Of a DNA stretch of 46,112 nt, positions 1-6,910 are shown piece after piece (position 1 is the stretch's first letter; each line of letters opens with the position of its first letter). The notes below the pieces were generated by a model that was given only the letters and a program-made list of their open reading frames with translations, was not told the DNA's origin and searched no databases. This DNA comes from Agrobacterium vitis (GTDB lineage: Bacteria > Pseudomonadota > Alphaproteobacteria > Rhizobiales > Rhizobiaceae). The translations under genes were made by a program, and so were the position numbers. The stretch lies in assembly GCF_013426735.1 (NCBI RefSeq), contig NZ_AP023278.1, positions 1-46,112 of the forward strand, read 5' to 3'.

Positions 1-1724
1 TGCTGTCGATTACGCTTGTCCCGGCGCTGATGATCCTGTTCGTCCGGGGGCGCATTGTTCCGGAACACAAGAACCCGCTCAACAGATTGCTGATCTGGAT
101 ATACCGTCCGGTCATCGCTGGCGTCCTGAAGGCCAAGAGTCTGACGATCCTGGCAGCCATCGTGATCCTCGGTGTGACCGTCTGGCCCGTTCAGCATATT
201 GGTAGCGAATTTATGCCGAGCCTCGACGAGGGCACGCTGATGTACATGCCGACGACGCTACCGGGCCTATCGGTGACAAAAGCCGCCGAGCTGATGCAGA
301 CGCAGGATCGCATCATCAAGTCGTTTCCGGAAGTCGAGACTGTGTTCGGGAAGGCGGGTCGGGCGCTGACGGCAACCGATCCGGCTCCGACGGAGATGTT
401 CGAGACGATCATTACCCTGAAGTCCAAGTCCGAATGGCGGCCGGGGGTGACCTCCGACAGCCTGAAACAGGAGATGGACGCGGCGCTTCAGTTTCCCGGC
501 GTATCCAATGCCTGGACCATGCCGATCCGCGCCCGTATCGACATGCTCTCGACGGGAATTCGGACACCCGTCGGCGTGAAGGTCTACGGCACGGACCTGA
601 AGCAGATGGAGAAGGTCGCGCGTGACATCGAGACCGTCCTCAAGGCGGTGCCTGGAACGTCGAGCGCCTATGCCGAACGGGTCATCGGCGGATACTACCT
701 CGACATCATTCCCGACCGCATGGCTCTCGGGCGGTACGGTCTTTCCATCGACGATGTCCAGGATGTGATCGGGATGGCGCTCGGGTCCGAGGTGGTGACG
801 TCCACGGTCGAGGGTCGGGAGCGATACGGGGTCGCCATCCGATACCCGCGGGCGTTCCGAAGCGATCCGCAATCCATCGCCCGTGACGTCCAGGTTTCCC
901 TGCCGGGAGGCGGCACGGTCCCGCTCGGGGAAGTCGCGGAGATCAAGCTCACCCGCGGTGCAACGACCATTCGGACGGAGAACGGCCAGCTCGCCGTCTA
1001 CATCTTCGTGGATATCGCCAACCGCGACCTTGGCGGCTATGTTGCCGAAGCCCAGGCTGCCGTAGCAGCAAGCGTCGAGATGCCAGCTGGCTATTCCGTC
1101 GCATGGAGCGGCCAGTTCGAATATCTCGAACGGGCGAAAGCTCGGCTGATGATCGTCGTTCCTCTGACGCTCGCCCTGATCTTCCTGTTGCTCTACCTGA
1201 ACTTCAAGGCGCTGACCGAGACGCTGATCGTCATGCTGTCCCTGCCGTTCGCGCTGGTCGGCGGCATCTGGATGATGTGGTGGCTGGGCTTCAACGCCTC
1301 GGTCGCGGTCGCCGTCGGTTTCATCGCCCTCGCAGGCGTCGCCGCGGAGACCGGGGTGATCATGCTGATCTACCTCGACCATGCGTTGAGGGACGAGAAG
1401 GCGAAATGCGAGGCCGAGGGTAGAGTATTTGGATTGGGAGACCTTAACACTGCCATCATGGTCGGGGCGGTCGAGCGTGTTCGACCCAAGATGATGACCG
1501 TCGTTGCGATCATGGCGGGCCTGGTGCCGATCCTTTGGAGCACGGGCGCGGGATCGGAAATTATGCGACGGATCGCCGTGCCGATGATTGGCGGCATGGT
1601 ATCGTCCACAGTGCTGACGCTGGTCGTCATCCCTGCCGTCTACGGCGTGGTCAAAGGCTTCGGATTGAAGGCGGCGCGCGAAGGAAAGCAAATCCTCGCT
1701 ACAACTGCCGCACATCAAAATTGA
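1..1724 (+). CDS. cusA: CusA copper/silver RND efflux pump, C-terminal part (continues from window end)
   Basis: Inner-membrane proton-driven RND transporter of the heavy-metal-efflux (HME) type, exporting Cu(I)/Ag(I) through a CusB adaptor and an outer-membrane channel. The frame is open from base 3, and bases 1-2 complete the codon begun by the last base of the window (44675-46112 holds the N-terminal half). The joined protein is 1053 aa, the usual CusA length. This half shows the periplasmic stretch with TMPIRARIDMLSTG, the second TM cluster (VVPLTLALIFLLLYLNF onward) and the conserved AAETGVIMLIYLDHA segment. The stop is at 1722-1724, 14 nt before the DUF411 gene, so the two are co-transcribed. 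From memory of E. coli CusA, only one of the three Met ligands is kept (Met in DMLSTG); the other two positions look like Leu and Gly here. Family assignment is secure; metal preference is inferred. Confidence 0.95.
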   Translation, partial: LSITLVPALMILFVRGRIVPEHKNPLNRLLIWIYRPVIAGVLKAKSLTILAAIVILGVTVWPVQHIGSEFMPSLDEGTLMYMPTTLPGLSVTKAAELMQTQDRIIKSFPEVETVFGKAGRALTATDPAPTEMFETIITLKSKSEWRPGVTSDSLKQEMDAALQFPGVSNAWTMPIRARIDMLSTGIRTPVGVKVYGTDLKQMEKVARDIETVLKAVPGTSSAYAERVIGGYYLDIIPDRMALGRYGLSIDDVQDVIGMALGSEVVTSTVEGRERYGVAIRYPRAFRSDPQSIARDVQVSLPGGGTVPLGEVAEIKLTRGATTIRTENGQLAVYIFVDIANRDLGGYVAEAQAAVAASVEMPAGYSVAWSGQFEYLERAKARLMIVVPLTLALIFLLLYLNFKALTETLIVMLSLPFALVGGIWMMWWLGFNASVAVAVGFIALAGVAAETGVIMLIYLDHALRDEKAKCEAEGRVFGLGDLNTAIMVGAVERVRPKMMTVVAIMAGLVPILWSTGAGSEIMRRIAVPMIGGMVSSTVLTLVVIPAVYGVVKGFGLKAAREGKQILATTAAHQN

Positions 1725-1738
1725 AAAGGAAAACTACG

Positions 1739-2194
1739 ATGAAAAGAAGAGAGTTCCTATGCTCCTTGGTCGCCGTCGGAGCGATGCCCATCGCCGGACA
1801 GGCGCTGGCGGCCGGCGAGAGCATGGTCGTGTACAAGGACCCCAACTGCGGTTGTTGCCACGCCTGGGCTGACGCTATGAAGAATGCCGGGTTTTCGGTG
1901 AAGGCCGAAGACGTAGCTGACATGAACGTGGTGAAGCAGCGCTATAAAGTTCCTGGTGATCTGCAGGGCTGCCACACCGCCATCGTTGCAGGCTATTACC
2001 TGGAGGGCCACGTGCCGCTCGAGGCGGTTGTGAAGCTGTTGGCCGAGAAGCCCGATTTTGCGGGTCTCTCAGTTCCTGGGATGCCAGTTGGATCGTTGGG
2101 TATGGGAGACGACCCGGGTGCATCCTACGATGTGATCGCTATTGGGAAAGACGGAACGAGTCAGGTCTACCAGGCGGTCAGGCCAAATGGTTAG
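1739..2194 (+). CDS. DUF411 family periplasmic metal-binding protein
   Basis: A 151-residue protein of the DUF411 family, small secreted proteins that recur in copper/silver resistance clusters. It starts with MKRREFLCSLVAVGAMP, a Tat-like or Sec signal (KRREF followed by a hydrophobic core and ALA cleavage site). The mature part has YKDPNCGCCHAW, a CxCC cluster like a thioredoxin-fold metal site, and later a conserved Cys in LQGCHTA with the GHVP segment typical of the family. The start at 1739 is preceded by AGGA at 1727-1730. An in-frame extension back to 1535 lies inside cusA and lacks a ribosome site, so I reject it. It is the last gene of the cusB-cusA run. A role in periplasmic copper binding is inferred from the Cys cluster and neighbours. 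Confidence 0.88.
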   Translation: MKRREFLCSLVAVGAMPIAGQALAAGESMVVYKDPNCGCCHAWADAMKNAGFSVKAEDVADMNVVKQRYKVPGDLQGCHTAIVAGYYLEGHVPLEAVVKLLAEKPDFAGLSVPGMPVGSLGMGDDPGASYDVIAIGKDGTSQVYQAVRPNG

Positions 2195-2481
2195 ATTCTC
2201 GTTTCCATCACGAGCAAACCGCAAGATGCCGATCCCGTACGATCCCGCGCAGGTGGTTGCGCCAAAGATCGAGCAGTATTGGTAATCGTCGCGGCCTCGT
2301 CGCGTAATTCCTGAATTATGCAGCGTAGATTCTGCTAATCTTCATCGCAGAGAGAGTGTATCTAATTTTACGAAAAATTTAGGTTAATTAGCGGTTTCAT
2401 TCTTGCCCTGTACCATCGCAATCGCAGATCTGTAAGTTAACTGGTATCAACCTTTGCCATCAAACTTCCGGAGCGTTGCGC
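2195..2481. other. Intergenic region without a supported gene
   Basis: About 290 nt between the DUF411 gene and the acyltransferase gene. It is AT-richer than the flanks near 2340-2400. The only open reading is a 19-codon one from 2226, with no visible ribosome site, and I do not call it. The promoter of the acyltransferase gene probably lies in the AT-rich stretch. Confidence 0.4.
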
Positions 2482-3696
2482 ATGACTATACTTGCTACCA
2501 AGAACAATGCGCATGCAGGCAATTTCTCCTCACTCTCGCATACGAGCGTCGTGGCGGTCGGCGGTCGGATGGTTGGACCCGATATCCTGCGCTCGCTGGC
2601 AATCCTGCTGGTAATGCTCGTCCACCTTCCGCTGAACGCAACACCAAGTCTATTGGTAACGGTGCGCGAATACGGCTGGCTCGGTGTCGATATTTTCTTT
2701 GTGCTGAGCGGTTACCTGATTGGCACGCAACTGTTCAAAGAAGTGACGCGCACGGGGGCCGTCAATTTCAAATCGTTTTACCTCCGGCGTGCCTTCCGCA
2801 TCTTCCCGGCCTTTTTCGTGGTCCTTGGCCTCTACGCCTTGGTTCCGGTGCTTCGTGACAATCCCGCGATGCAGCCGCTCTGGAAATTCGCGACCTTCAC
2901 GGTCAATCTTGGGTTCGATCCCAGAGAGGGAAACGCTTTTTCTCAGGCATGGACCCTAGCTGTAGAAGAGCAATTCTATCTCGTCCTGCCTTTGCTGGTT
3001 CTCCTCCTTTATAAGCGTATTGGCACGGGATGGGTGCTTGCCCTCGCGGGACTGTTGACGCTCGCCGGCGTCGTGCTGCGTTACGCGATCTGGGATATGC
3101 AGGTTGGCACCCTTGTCGCAGAAGGCCAGTTCCGCCCTGCCTTTGCAACTTACCTCCGCGATGTCTACTATCCAACATATACGCGTCTCGACGGCCTGCT
3201 GTTCGGCGTGGTACTTGCGGCCTCCCGCTTCTTCAGGCCAGAGCTTTGCAGGCAATATCTGTCGCCGAAGATCACCCTGCCTCTGGGCCTGATCTTTGTG
3301 ATTGCCGCGCTCATCTGCTTCGCTGATCGAGGACCGCTTGCAGGACAAGGCATCTTTCCGGTGTTTCAGGCCCAGCTCGGCGCGGTCGTGGGCTTTCCGT
3401 TGATCTCGATTGGCATCGCACTGCTATTCTGCGCCATGCTCGATCTCGAACATGTTCTCAGCCGTTGGCCCGTGCCGGGTGCAGCTCTTGTAGCCACCCT
3501 GTCTTACAGCCTCTATCTCACGCACAAGTCCGTCTTTCACTTCATGCGCCTGCTCGTTGGAGAACAGAACCTGCAAGGCGGCATTGGCTTTGTCACTTAC
3601 CTTGTTGCAAGCTTTGCCGTCGCGACCGTGCTCTGGTTTTGCGTAGAGCAAACATTCCTACATCTTCGGGATAGAATGCTGTCCTCGTCGAAGTAG
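2482..3696 (+). CDS. Acyltransferase 3 family membrane protein (OafA/NodX-like)
   Basis: A 404-residue multi-pass inner-membrane O-acyltransferase of the Acyl_transf_3 family. These enzymes transfer acetyl or other short acyl groups to surface polysaccharides or related sugars. Family signs in order: LRSLAILLVMLVHL near the N-terminus (the motif position often holding the catalytic His), GWLGVDIFFVLSGYLIGTQL, the basic YLRRAFRIFPAFF segment, VEEQFYLVLPLLVLLLY in the middle, and about ten hydrophobic segments. ATG at 2482 has GGAG at 2470-2473 with 8 nt spacing; an in-frame TTG at 2476 is too close to that site. It has no link to copper handling and stands alone between the cus genes and the resolvase/retron island, so it is probably accessory cargo. 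The substrate cannot be read from the sequence. Confidence 0.9.
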   Translation: MTILATKNNAHAGNFSSLSHTSVVAVGGRMVGPDILRSLAILLVMLVHLPLNATPSLLVTVREYGWLGVDIFFVLSGYLIGTQLFKEVTRTGAVNFKSFYLRRAFRIFPAFFVVLGLYALVPVLRDNPAMQPLWKFATFTVNLGFDPREGNAFSQAWTLAVEEQFYLVLPLLVLLLYKRIGTGWVLALAGLLTLAGVVLRYAIWDMQVGTLVAEGQFRPAFATYLRDVYYPTYTRLDGLLFGVVLAASRFFRPELCRQYLSPKITLPLGLIFVIAALICFADRGPLAGQGIFPVFQAQLGAVVGFPLISIGIALLFCAMLDLEHVLSRWPVPGAALVATLSYSLYLTHKSVFHFMRLLVGEQNLQGGIGFVTYLVASFAVATVLWFCVEQTFLHLRDRMLSSSK

Positions 3697-3705
3697 GTCG
3701 GAGAA

Positions 3706-3820
3706 CTGTCGCAAAAATCTGTCGCGAAACATCGACTTTTGCGAGCGACTTTTGCGACAGAATTTTCTCTGACTTTTCAGCGCTGGCAATCTTGTCGCGA
3801 ATGTTAGGAGATTTGCGACA
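3706..3820. repeat. Candidate resolvase res-like site (left)
   Basis: Two inverted-repeat units. The first (3706-3760) has perfect 11-bp ends CTGTCGCAAAA and TTTTGCGACAG, with inner copies of the same word. The second (3793-3820) is 28 bp long, begins TGTCGC and ends GCGACA. Known Tn3-type res subsites are about 28 bp with TGTC...GACA ends, so this has the right size and shape. The TGTCGCAAA word recurs just upstream of the serine resolvase gene (6151-6227). I infer that both are binding regions for that resolvase or a relative. Confidence 0.5.
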
Positions 3821-3857
3821 GCACGTCTCCTTTGCGCGGCGAGCGAAGCCAGGATGA

Positions 3858-4190
3858 TGCAAGCTGATCATCAGAGCTGGATTCGGGAAGGGGCACCCTG
3901 ACCTTGATCACAGGCCAGTCGCCCGCGAAATTAAGATAGCCTTCCAGATCGAGAAGCTTCTGGATCTTGGAATCACCAAGGCCGTGCGCAGGCTTGGACT
4001 GACGCAGGAGGAGGCAGGGCGGCGCGTCGGCCTTCCTCACCCGAAGGTCTCGGCGCTGTTGCGTAGCGATATCGCCAACCTCTCAAAACGCAAGCTGATG
4101 GATGCTTTGAACTGCCTTGGTTACGATATCGAGATCACGGTGCGGCCTACGGCCGATCCGGCACCTAACGCTCGTAGTCGCCTAGATTAA
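3858..4190 (+). pseudogene. Truncated XRE-family HTH (HigA2-like) gene remnant
   Basis: The frame is open from just after a TGA at 3855 to the stop at 4188-4190. It contains a clear XRE helix-turn-helix C-terminal part, GLTQEEAGRRVGLPHPKVSALL, followed by NLSKRKLMDALNCLGYDIEITVRP. That is the usual end of HigA2/COG5606-type antitoxins. No ATG with a ribosome site precedes it (first candidate GTG at 3984), and the family N-terminus is missing, so the 5' part appears to have been replaced at the res-like region. Its TAA overlaps the convergent TAA of the reverse transcriptase gene (4187-4190). A short expressed 68-residue product from 3984 cannot be excluded. Confidence 0.6.
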
Positions 4191-5230
4191 AAAGGGGCGT
4201 CGGCCGCTTCCGTGATAGTTTGCGAGGCAGCAATTTGCCGTTTGGCTGCTTGTAATTTTGCGTCTTGCACACGATGCTTTTTCAGCTTTTGCCGTAGAGA
4301 ATTCATCTCATTGGCGGCTTTCTGCCCTGCATCGGTTTTTGCACCTACAATGTGTCTGAGAGTACCCAACTGCGCAAGAAGTACTTGCGTACAGTGATCT
4401 CGTTCATTGATTGTTTGGGCGCCATGATATTCTGCCCAAGCCGTTTTCAGTCTCAAATTCAAAGAATTTGCAGCAACCAGATGAGCGCCAACAACGCCGA
4501 TCCCGGTGATAAAAATCGGCTTTCTACCAGAATGAAATCTTATCTTATGCGTCTTTAGTCCCGCCTCCTGGACTACCGCTCTGATCTTCTTCAAGATCTC
4601 AACAGATATATGACGGCCAGAAATAGTCAGGTCATCGACCCAAAGCGAGTAGCGTAATTCGTGCTCGTCACAGATCTCAGCGATACGGTCGAACATTGGA
4701 CGGTGAATAAGCGCACACAAGACCGGCGTGAGCGGCGATCCGAATGAAACCTTTTCATCAATCGTAGACAGGTGGGTGAGCATCCCAGCAACATCGTCAT
4801 ACATGCCCAAATCATCTCTGAACCACTTCCAGACCATTTGAGCCGTTGTCGAGGGATAAAATTGCTTCAAGTCGAGCGTGAGATAGCGGTCCTGATCGAG
4901 GTGAAGGACCGCATTATCTCTTTGGCCCCGGTTTCGCCGGGGGCTAAAGAGGTAGCTAGGCAATTTCACTTTATTGAGGTGGAATTTCAGACGTTCGTGG
5001 ACAGCTCTGAGGCGGGAAACTGGATATCGTAAATCTCTTTCTTTCTGCTTTTTGCCGATTATGGCCTTCCGCCGAACAACGAACTGCTCTTTGTAGTTGA
5101 TCAGCTTTCGCAGATCGTCCCGGCTTTCCCCGAGCAGCTTAGCAATATCGCGCTGCGTCGGCTTTTGAGAGAAAGGTGATCGCGCAAGTTCATAGCGTTC
5201 AAACCTGTCGCGGACTTTTTTACGACGCAT
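4187..5230 (-). CDS. Retron-type reverse transcriptase
   Basis: A 347-residue reverse transcriptase. Visible landmarks: NAVLH at residues 106-110, matching the NAxxH motif typical of retron RTs; LTLDLKQFYPST at 117-128 with the first catalytic Asp (D120); SPLTPVLCALIH at 165-176; WVDD at 197-200 as the catalytic motif, where YADD is usual; and ITG at 241-243, matching the retron VTG motif. No group II intron maturase/endonuclease or integrase domain follows. Retron RTs copy part of a structured RNA into msDNA primed from a branching guanosine. The ATG lies inside the end of the upstream XRE gene (11-nt overlap), so translation is coupled. The gene is the last of a minus-strand operon with a structured leader. 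Retron assignment is strong; the subtype is not assigned. Confidence 0.88.
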   Translation of the reverse strand: MRRKKVRDRFERYELARSPFSQKPTQRDIAKLLGESRDDLRKLINYKEQFVVRRKAIIGKKQKERDLRYPVSRLRAVHERLKFHLNKVKLPSYLFSPRRNRGQRDNAVLHLDQDRYLTLDLKQFYPSTTAQMVWKWFRDDLGMYDDVAGMLTHLSTIDEKVSFGSPLTPVLCALIHRPMFDRIAEICDEHELRYSLWVDDLTISGRHISVEILKKIRAVVQEAGLKTHKIRFHSGRKPIFITGIGVVGAHLVAANSLNLRLKTAWAEYHGAQTINERDHCTQVLLAQLGTLRHIVGAKTDAGQKAANEMNSLRQKLKKHRVQDAKLQAAKRQIAASQTITEAADAPF

Positions 5231-5543
5231 GGCGAAGCTCTTTAGGAGAAAGCTTCTCTAAGAGCTGCAAAACACGGCTAGCCACGATCAGCTTACCCTT
5301 CGTCTTCACAGGCTCACCGTCTAGTTCCTCTGCGAAAAAGAGCAGCTGCGACATTCGTACGTCAAGCTTGGCGCTATAACGTTCAAGGACTTCCATCGAG
5401 ACTGATTTTCCGCCGTTCTCGATCTCTGAGACCATTGATTGAGAAAGCTCCAGCTCCGCCGCCAATTCCTTCTGTGATAGCCCGAGGTAGAGACGTAACA
5501 AACGCAACGCGTCGTTTATCATCGGGCGCTTAACTTCACTCAT
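5220..5543 (-). CDS. XRE-family HTH protein of the retron operon
   Basis: A 107-residue protein with an N-terminal XRE helix-turn-helix: ALRLLRLYLGLSQKELAAEL then SQSMVSEIENGGKSVSMEVL. It is followed by a short C-terminal part rich in Leu (QLLFFAEEL, ASRVLQLLEKL). ATG at 5543 has a strong GGGGAG site at 8-nt spacing; an in-frame extension back to 5591 overlaps the upstream peptide gene and lacks a site. It overlaps the RT start by 11 nt and follows the 41-residue peptide gene by 40 nt. Retrons carrying an HTH partner are known; here the protein may repress the operon through the palindrome at 5963-5981, act as antitoxin, or both. That role is inference. Confidence 0.85.
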   Translation of the reverse strand: MSEVKRPMINDALRLLRLYLGLSQKELAAELELSQSMVSEIENGGKSVSMEVLERYSAKLDVRMSQLLFFAEELDGEPVKTKGKLIVASRVLQLLEKLSPKELRHAS

Positions 5544-5583
5544 ATTCGTTACTCCCCAAGAAGGGCTTTTTCCGAGGTCGCCG

Positions 5584-5709
5584 CTAGTCATCTCCGTTCC
5601 AATGTTTCAGAAAGTACAGAATAACTTGGCCTAAAAGAGTGATGACCTTAAAAAGCCAAACCCAATTAAACCCGCGACGCCGCCGCTGGTGATGATTTTT
5701 TCTGCTCAT
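5584..5709 (-). CDS. 41-residue basic single-helix membrane peptide (candidate retron toxin)
   Basis: A small open frame with its own strong ribosome site, GGAG at 5720-5717, 7 nt before ATG at 5709. The product has a very basic N-terminus (RKNHHQRRRRR, residues 3-13 with an intervening Lys/His), then a hydrophobic stretch of about 22 residues (WVWLFKVITLLGQVILYFL) and an acidic end (NGDD). This layout matches small inner-membrane toxins of the TisB/Hok kind in general form only. The GG of its ribosome site is in a 7-bp stem: CCTTGTC (5756-5750) pairs GACAAGG (5725-5719). It lies between the structured leader and the XRE gene, in the same transcript. I do not recognise a named family; the toxin role is inferred from size, topology, buried ribosome site and operon position. 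Confidence 0.6.
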   Translation of the reverse strand: MSRKNHHQRRRRGFNWVWLFKVITLLGQVILYFLKHWNGDD

Positions 5710-5716
5710 TGGTAGT

Positions 5717-5756
5717 CTCCTTGTCACCAGCGGAATGCTGGGCCCGTAAGACAAGG
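5717..5756 (-). promoter_or_regulatory. Hairpin masking the ribosome site of the 41-residue peptide
   Basis: Outer stem CCTTGTC/GACAAGG (5756-5750 with 5725-5719) and inner stem CCAGC/GCTGG (5741-5737 with 5731-5727). The 3' arm contains the AAGG of the AAGGAG site for the peptide start at 5709. The 5' arm of the inner stem overlaps the candidate a2 strand, so the retron RNA fold and the inner stem exclude each other. This is seen in sequence; the switch idea is inference. Confidence 0.5.
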
Positions 5757-5887
5757 GTACGAACAGCGACGTTTGGACCTCGAATATGCCGCACCCGGGC
5801 CCGACGGGTGCGGACGCGCGCGCCCCCCAGCCAGACACGGGAGTGAGACGGAGGTTTAAGGCCTCCACAGGGCCTACGGCCCCACAC
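5735..5887 (-). ncRNA. Candidate retron msr-msd non-coding RNA
   Basis: The leader upstream of the peptide, XRE and RT genes is highly structured on the minus strand. Candidate a1 (5887-5873) can pair with candidate a2 (5750-5735) over about 14 bp with one mismatch and one bulge, as in retron RNAs whose ends pair. Inside are a GGAGG...CCTCC hairpin (5866-5850), resembling the first msr stem-loop, and a perfect 9-bp stem with 7-nt loop, CCGCACCCG...CGGGTGCGG (5813-5789), a possible msd or second msr stem. The size, about 150 nt, and position just 5' of the genes fit retrons. Boundaries and the branching G (possibly near 5874) are guesses from hand folding. Confidence 0.5.
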
Positions 5888-5928
5888 ATCGGACGGGTTC
5901 AGTAGTTTTGAGCGACCATCACATGACC

Positions 5929-5981
5929 TATATCGCCTATTGGCCGAAAGAAGTCAAATAACATATTACTCTAGGTAATAT
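5929..5981 (-). promoter_or_regulatory. Promoter and palindromic operator of the retron operon
   Basis: On the minus strand TTGACT (5957-5952) is followed after 17 nt by GATATA (5934-5929), with TATAGG overlapping it, a plausible sigma70-type promoter starting near 5920. Directly upstream is a perfect 7-bp inverted repeat with 5-bp spacer, ATATTACTCTAGGTAATAT (5963-5981). It is a natural operator candidate for the XRE protein. Confidence 0.55.
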
Positions 5982-6150
5982 CCTATTGTGGATAGCCGGG
6001 TACATCAAGGAAGCTCAGATAGTCGCAGGATGCACCATCTTGGCGGCGGAGCAGCCTTGGCTCGAAGGCTAAGCGTTTCCCACATTGCGCTCTAGAGAGC
6101 CTGAGGGACGCACTAGCCTCTGCGCTTTGCGCCAATACCTGACATTGAGG

Positions 6151-6227
6151 CTGTCGCAAATCTTCCGAGGTTTTGCCAATTTTGCGCGCGATATCAGTCC
6201 CGTCGCAGAATAGGGATTTCCGCGACG
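6151..6227. repeat. Candidate resolvase res-like site (right), upstream of the resolvase gene
   Basis: Contains CTGTCGCAAA (6151-6160), a TTTTGCGCGCGA block near 6180-6190, and a near-palindromic unit of about 27 bp from CGTCGC (6201) to GCGACG (6227). The first word is shared with 3706-3820. The position, just 5' of the resolvase start at 6278, is where Tn3-type elements keep res. The units are less regular than the left-hand copy. Confidence 0.45.
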
Positions 6228-6277
6228 GATCGCACGGGGTAAGATTCCGGTCAGCGCCACAGCGAACGGAAACCGCC

Positions 6278-6862
6278 TTGCTCATTGGATATGCCCGCGT
6301 TTCTACAGACGATCAGACCTTGGACCAACAGCGCGCGGCGCTGAAGGCGGCGGGGTGCAAACGCATCTTTGAGGAAAAGGTGTCCGGAGCGAAACGCGAT
6401 CGGCCGCAGCTCGTTGCGTTGCTCCACCAGCTCCGCGATGGTGACGTGGTTACAATTACCCGGCTGGACCGCCTCGCCCGTTCAACGCGCGATCTTCTCG
6501 ACATTGCGGAGCTGCTGGACGCGGCCAAGGTCGGCTTGCGGTCTTTGGCCGAGCCATGGGCCGATACCACGTCGCCTGCCGGTCGCATGGTGCTGACCAT
6601 CTTTGCTGGCATTGCCGAGTTCGAGCGATCTTTGATCCACGAGCGCACGAGCAGCGGCCGGATAACTGCGAAGGCGAAGGGCGTTCGGTTCGGACGCCCC
6701 CCTGCTCTATCGGCCCAGCAGATCGCACACGCACGGCAGCTCATCAACGACGATATCAAACCGGCCGAGGTCGCCCGGCTCCTGAAGGTGCATCGAGCAA
6801 CCCTTTATAGGGCGCTGAATAATTTGGAGAGATGTAAAGCCGCGCCTTTGGCGGGCGAATGA
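6278..6862 (+). CDS. Serine resolvase/invertase (TnpR/Pin-like)
   Basis: A 194-residue small serine recombinase. The N-terminal catalytic domain starts LIGYARVSTDDQTLDQQRAA, with the nucleophile Ser in ARVS and the Arg residues of the RLDRLARSTRDL motif. It continues with GRMVLTIFAGIAEFERSLIHERT, and a C-terminal HTH (KPAEVARLLKVHRATLYRAL) follows GVRFGRPPA. I choose TTG at 6278 because ACGGA lies at 6266-6270 and the family begins at this residue; a longer frame back to 6173 runs through the res-like region. No transposase gene is nearby, so it is either a plasmid multimer-resolution enzyme or what remains of a Tn3-family transposon. Confidence 0.92.
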   Translation: MLIGYARVSTDDQTLDQQRAALKAAGCKRIFEEKVSGAKRDRPQLVALLHQLRDGDVVTITRLDRLARSTRDLLDIAELLDAAKVGLRSLAEPWADTTSPAGRMVLTIFAGIAEFERSLIHERTSSGRITAKAKGVRFGRPPALSAQQIAHARQLINDDIKPAEVARLLKVHRATLYRALNNLERCKAAPLAGE

Positions 6863-6910
6863 AGGATGGTGGGGTTCAGCATCGTTTCGAAAGGACGAAA
6901 AGGAGAGAAA

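Noticed and set aside
267..1718. Minus-strand frame of 483 codons opposite cusA
   Set aside because: Shadow of the high-GC cusA gene; low-complexity His/Asp/Arg-rich product without domains.
4187..5230. Group II intron or diversity-generating retroelement RT
   Set aside because: No maturase or endonuclease domain, no intron RNA ends, no variable-repeat target; NAxxH and ITG motifs point to a retron.
5666..5889. Longer minus-strand coding frames of 73 and 101 codons over the retron leader
   Set aside because: The stretch before 5709 is strongly structured, lacks a ribosome site and reads as low-complexity sequence; only the last 41 codons have a proper start.
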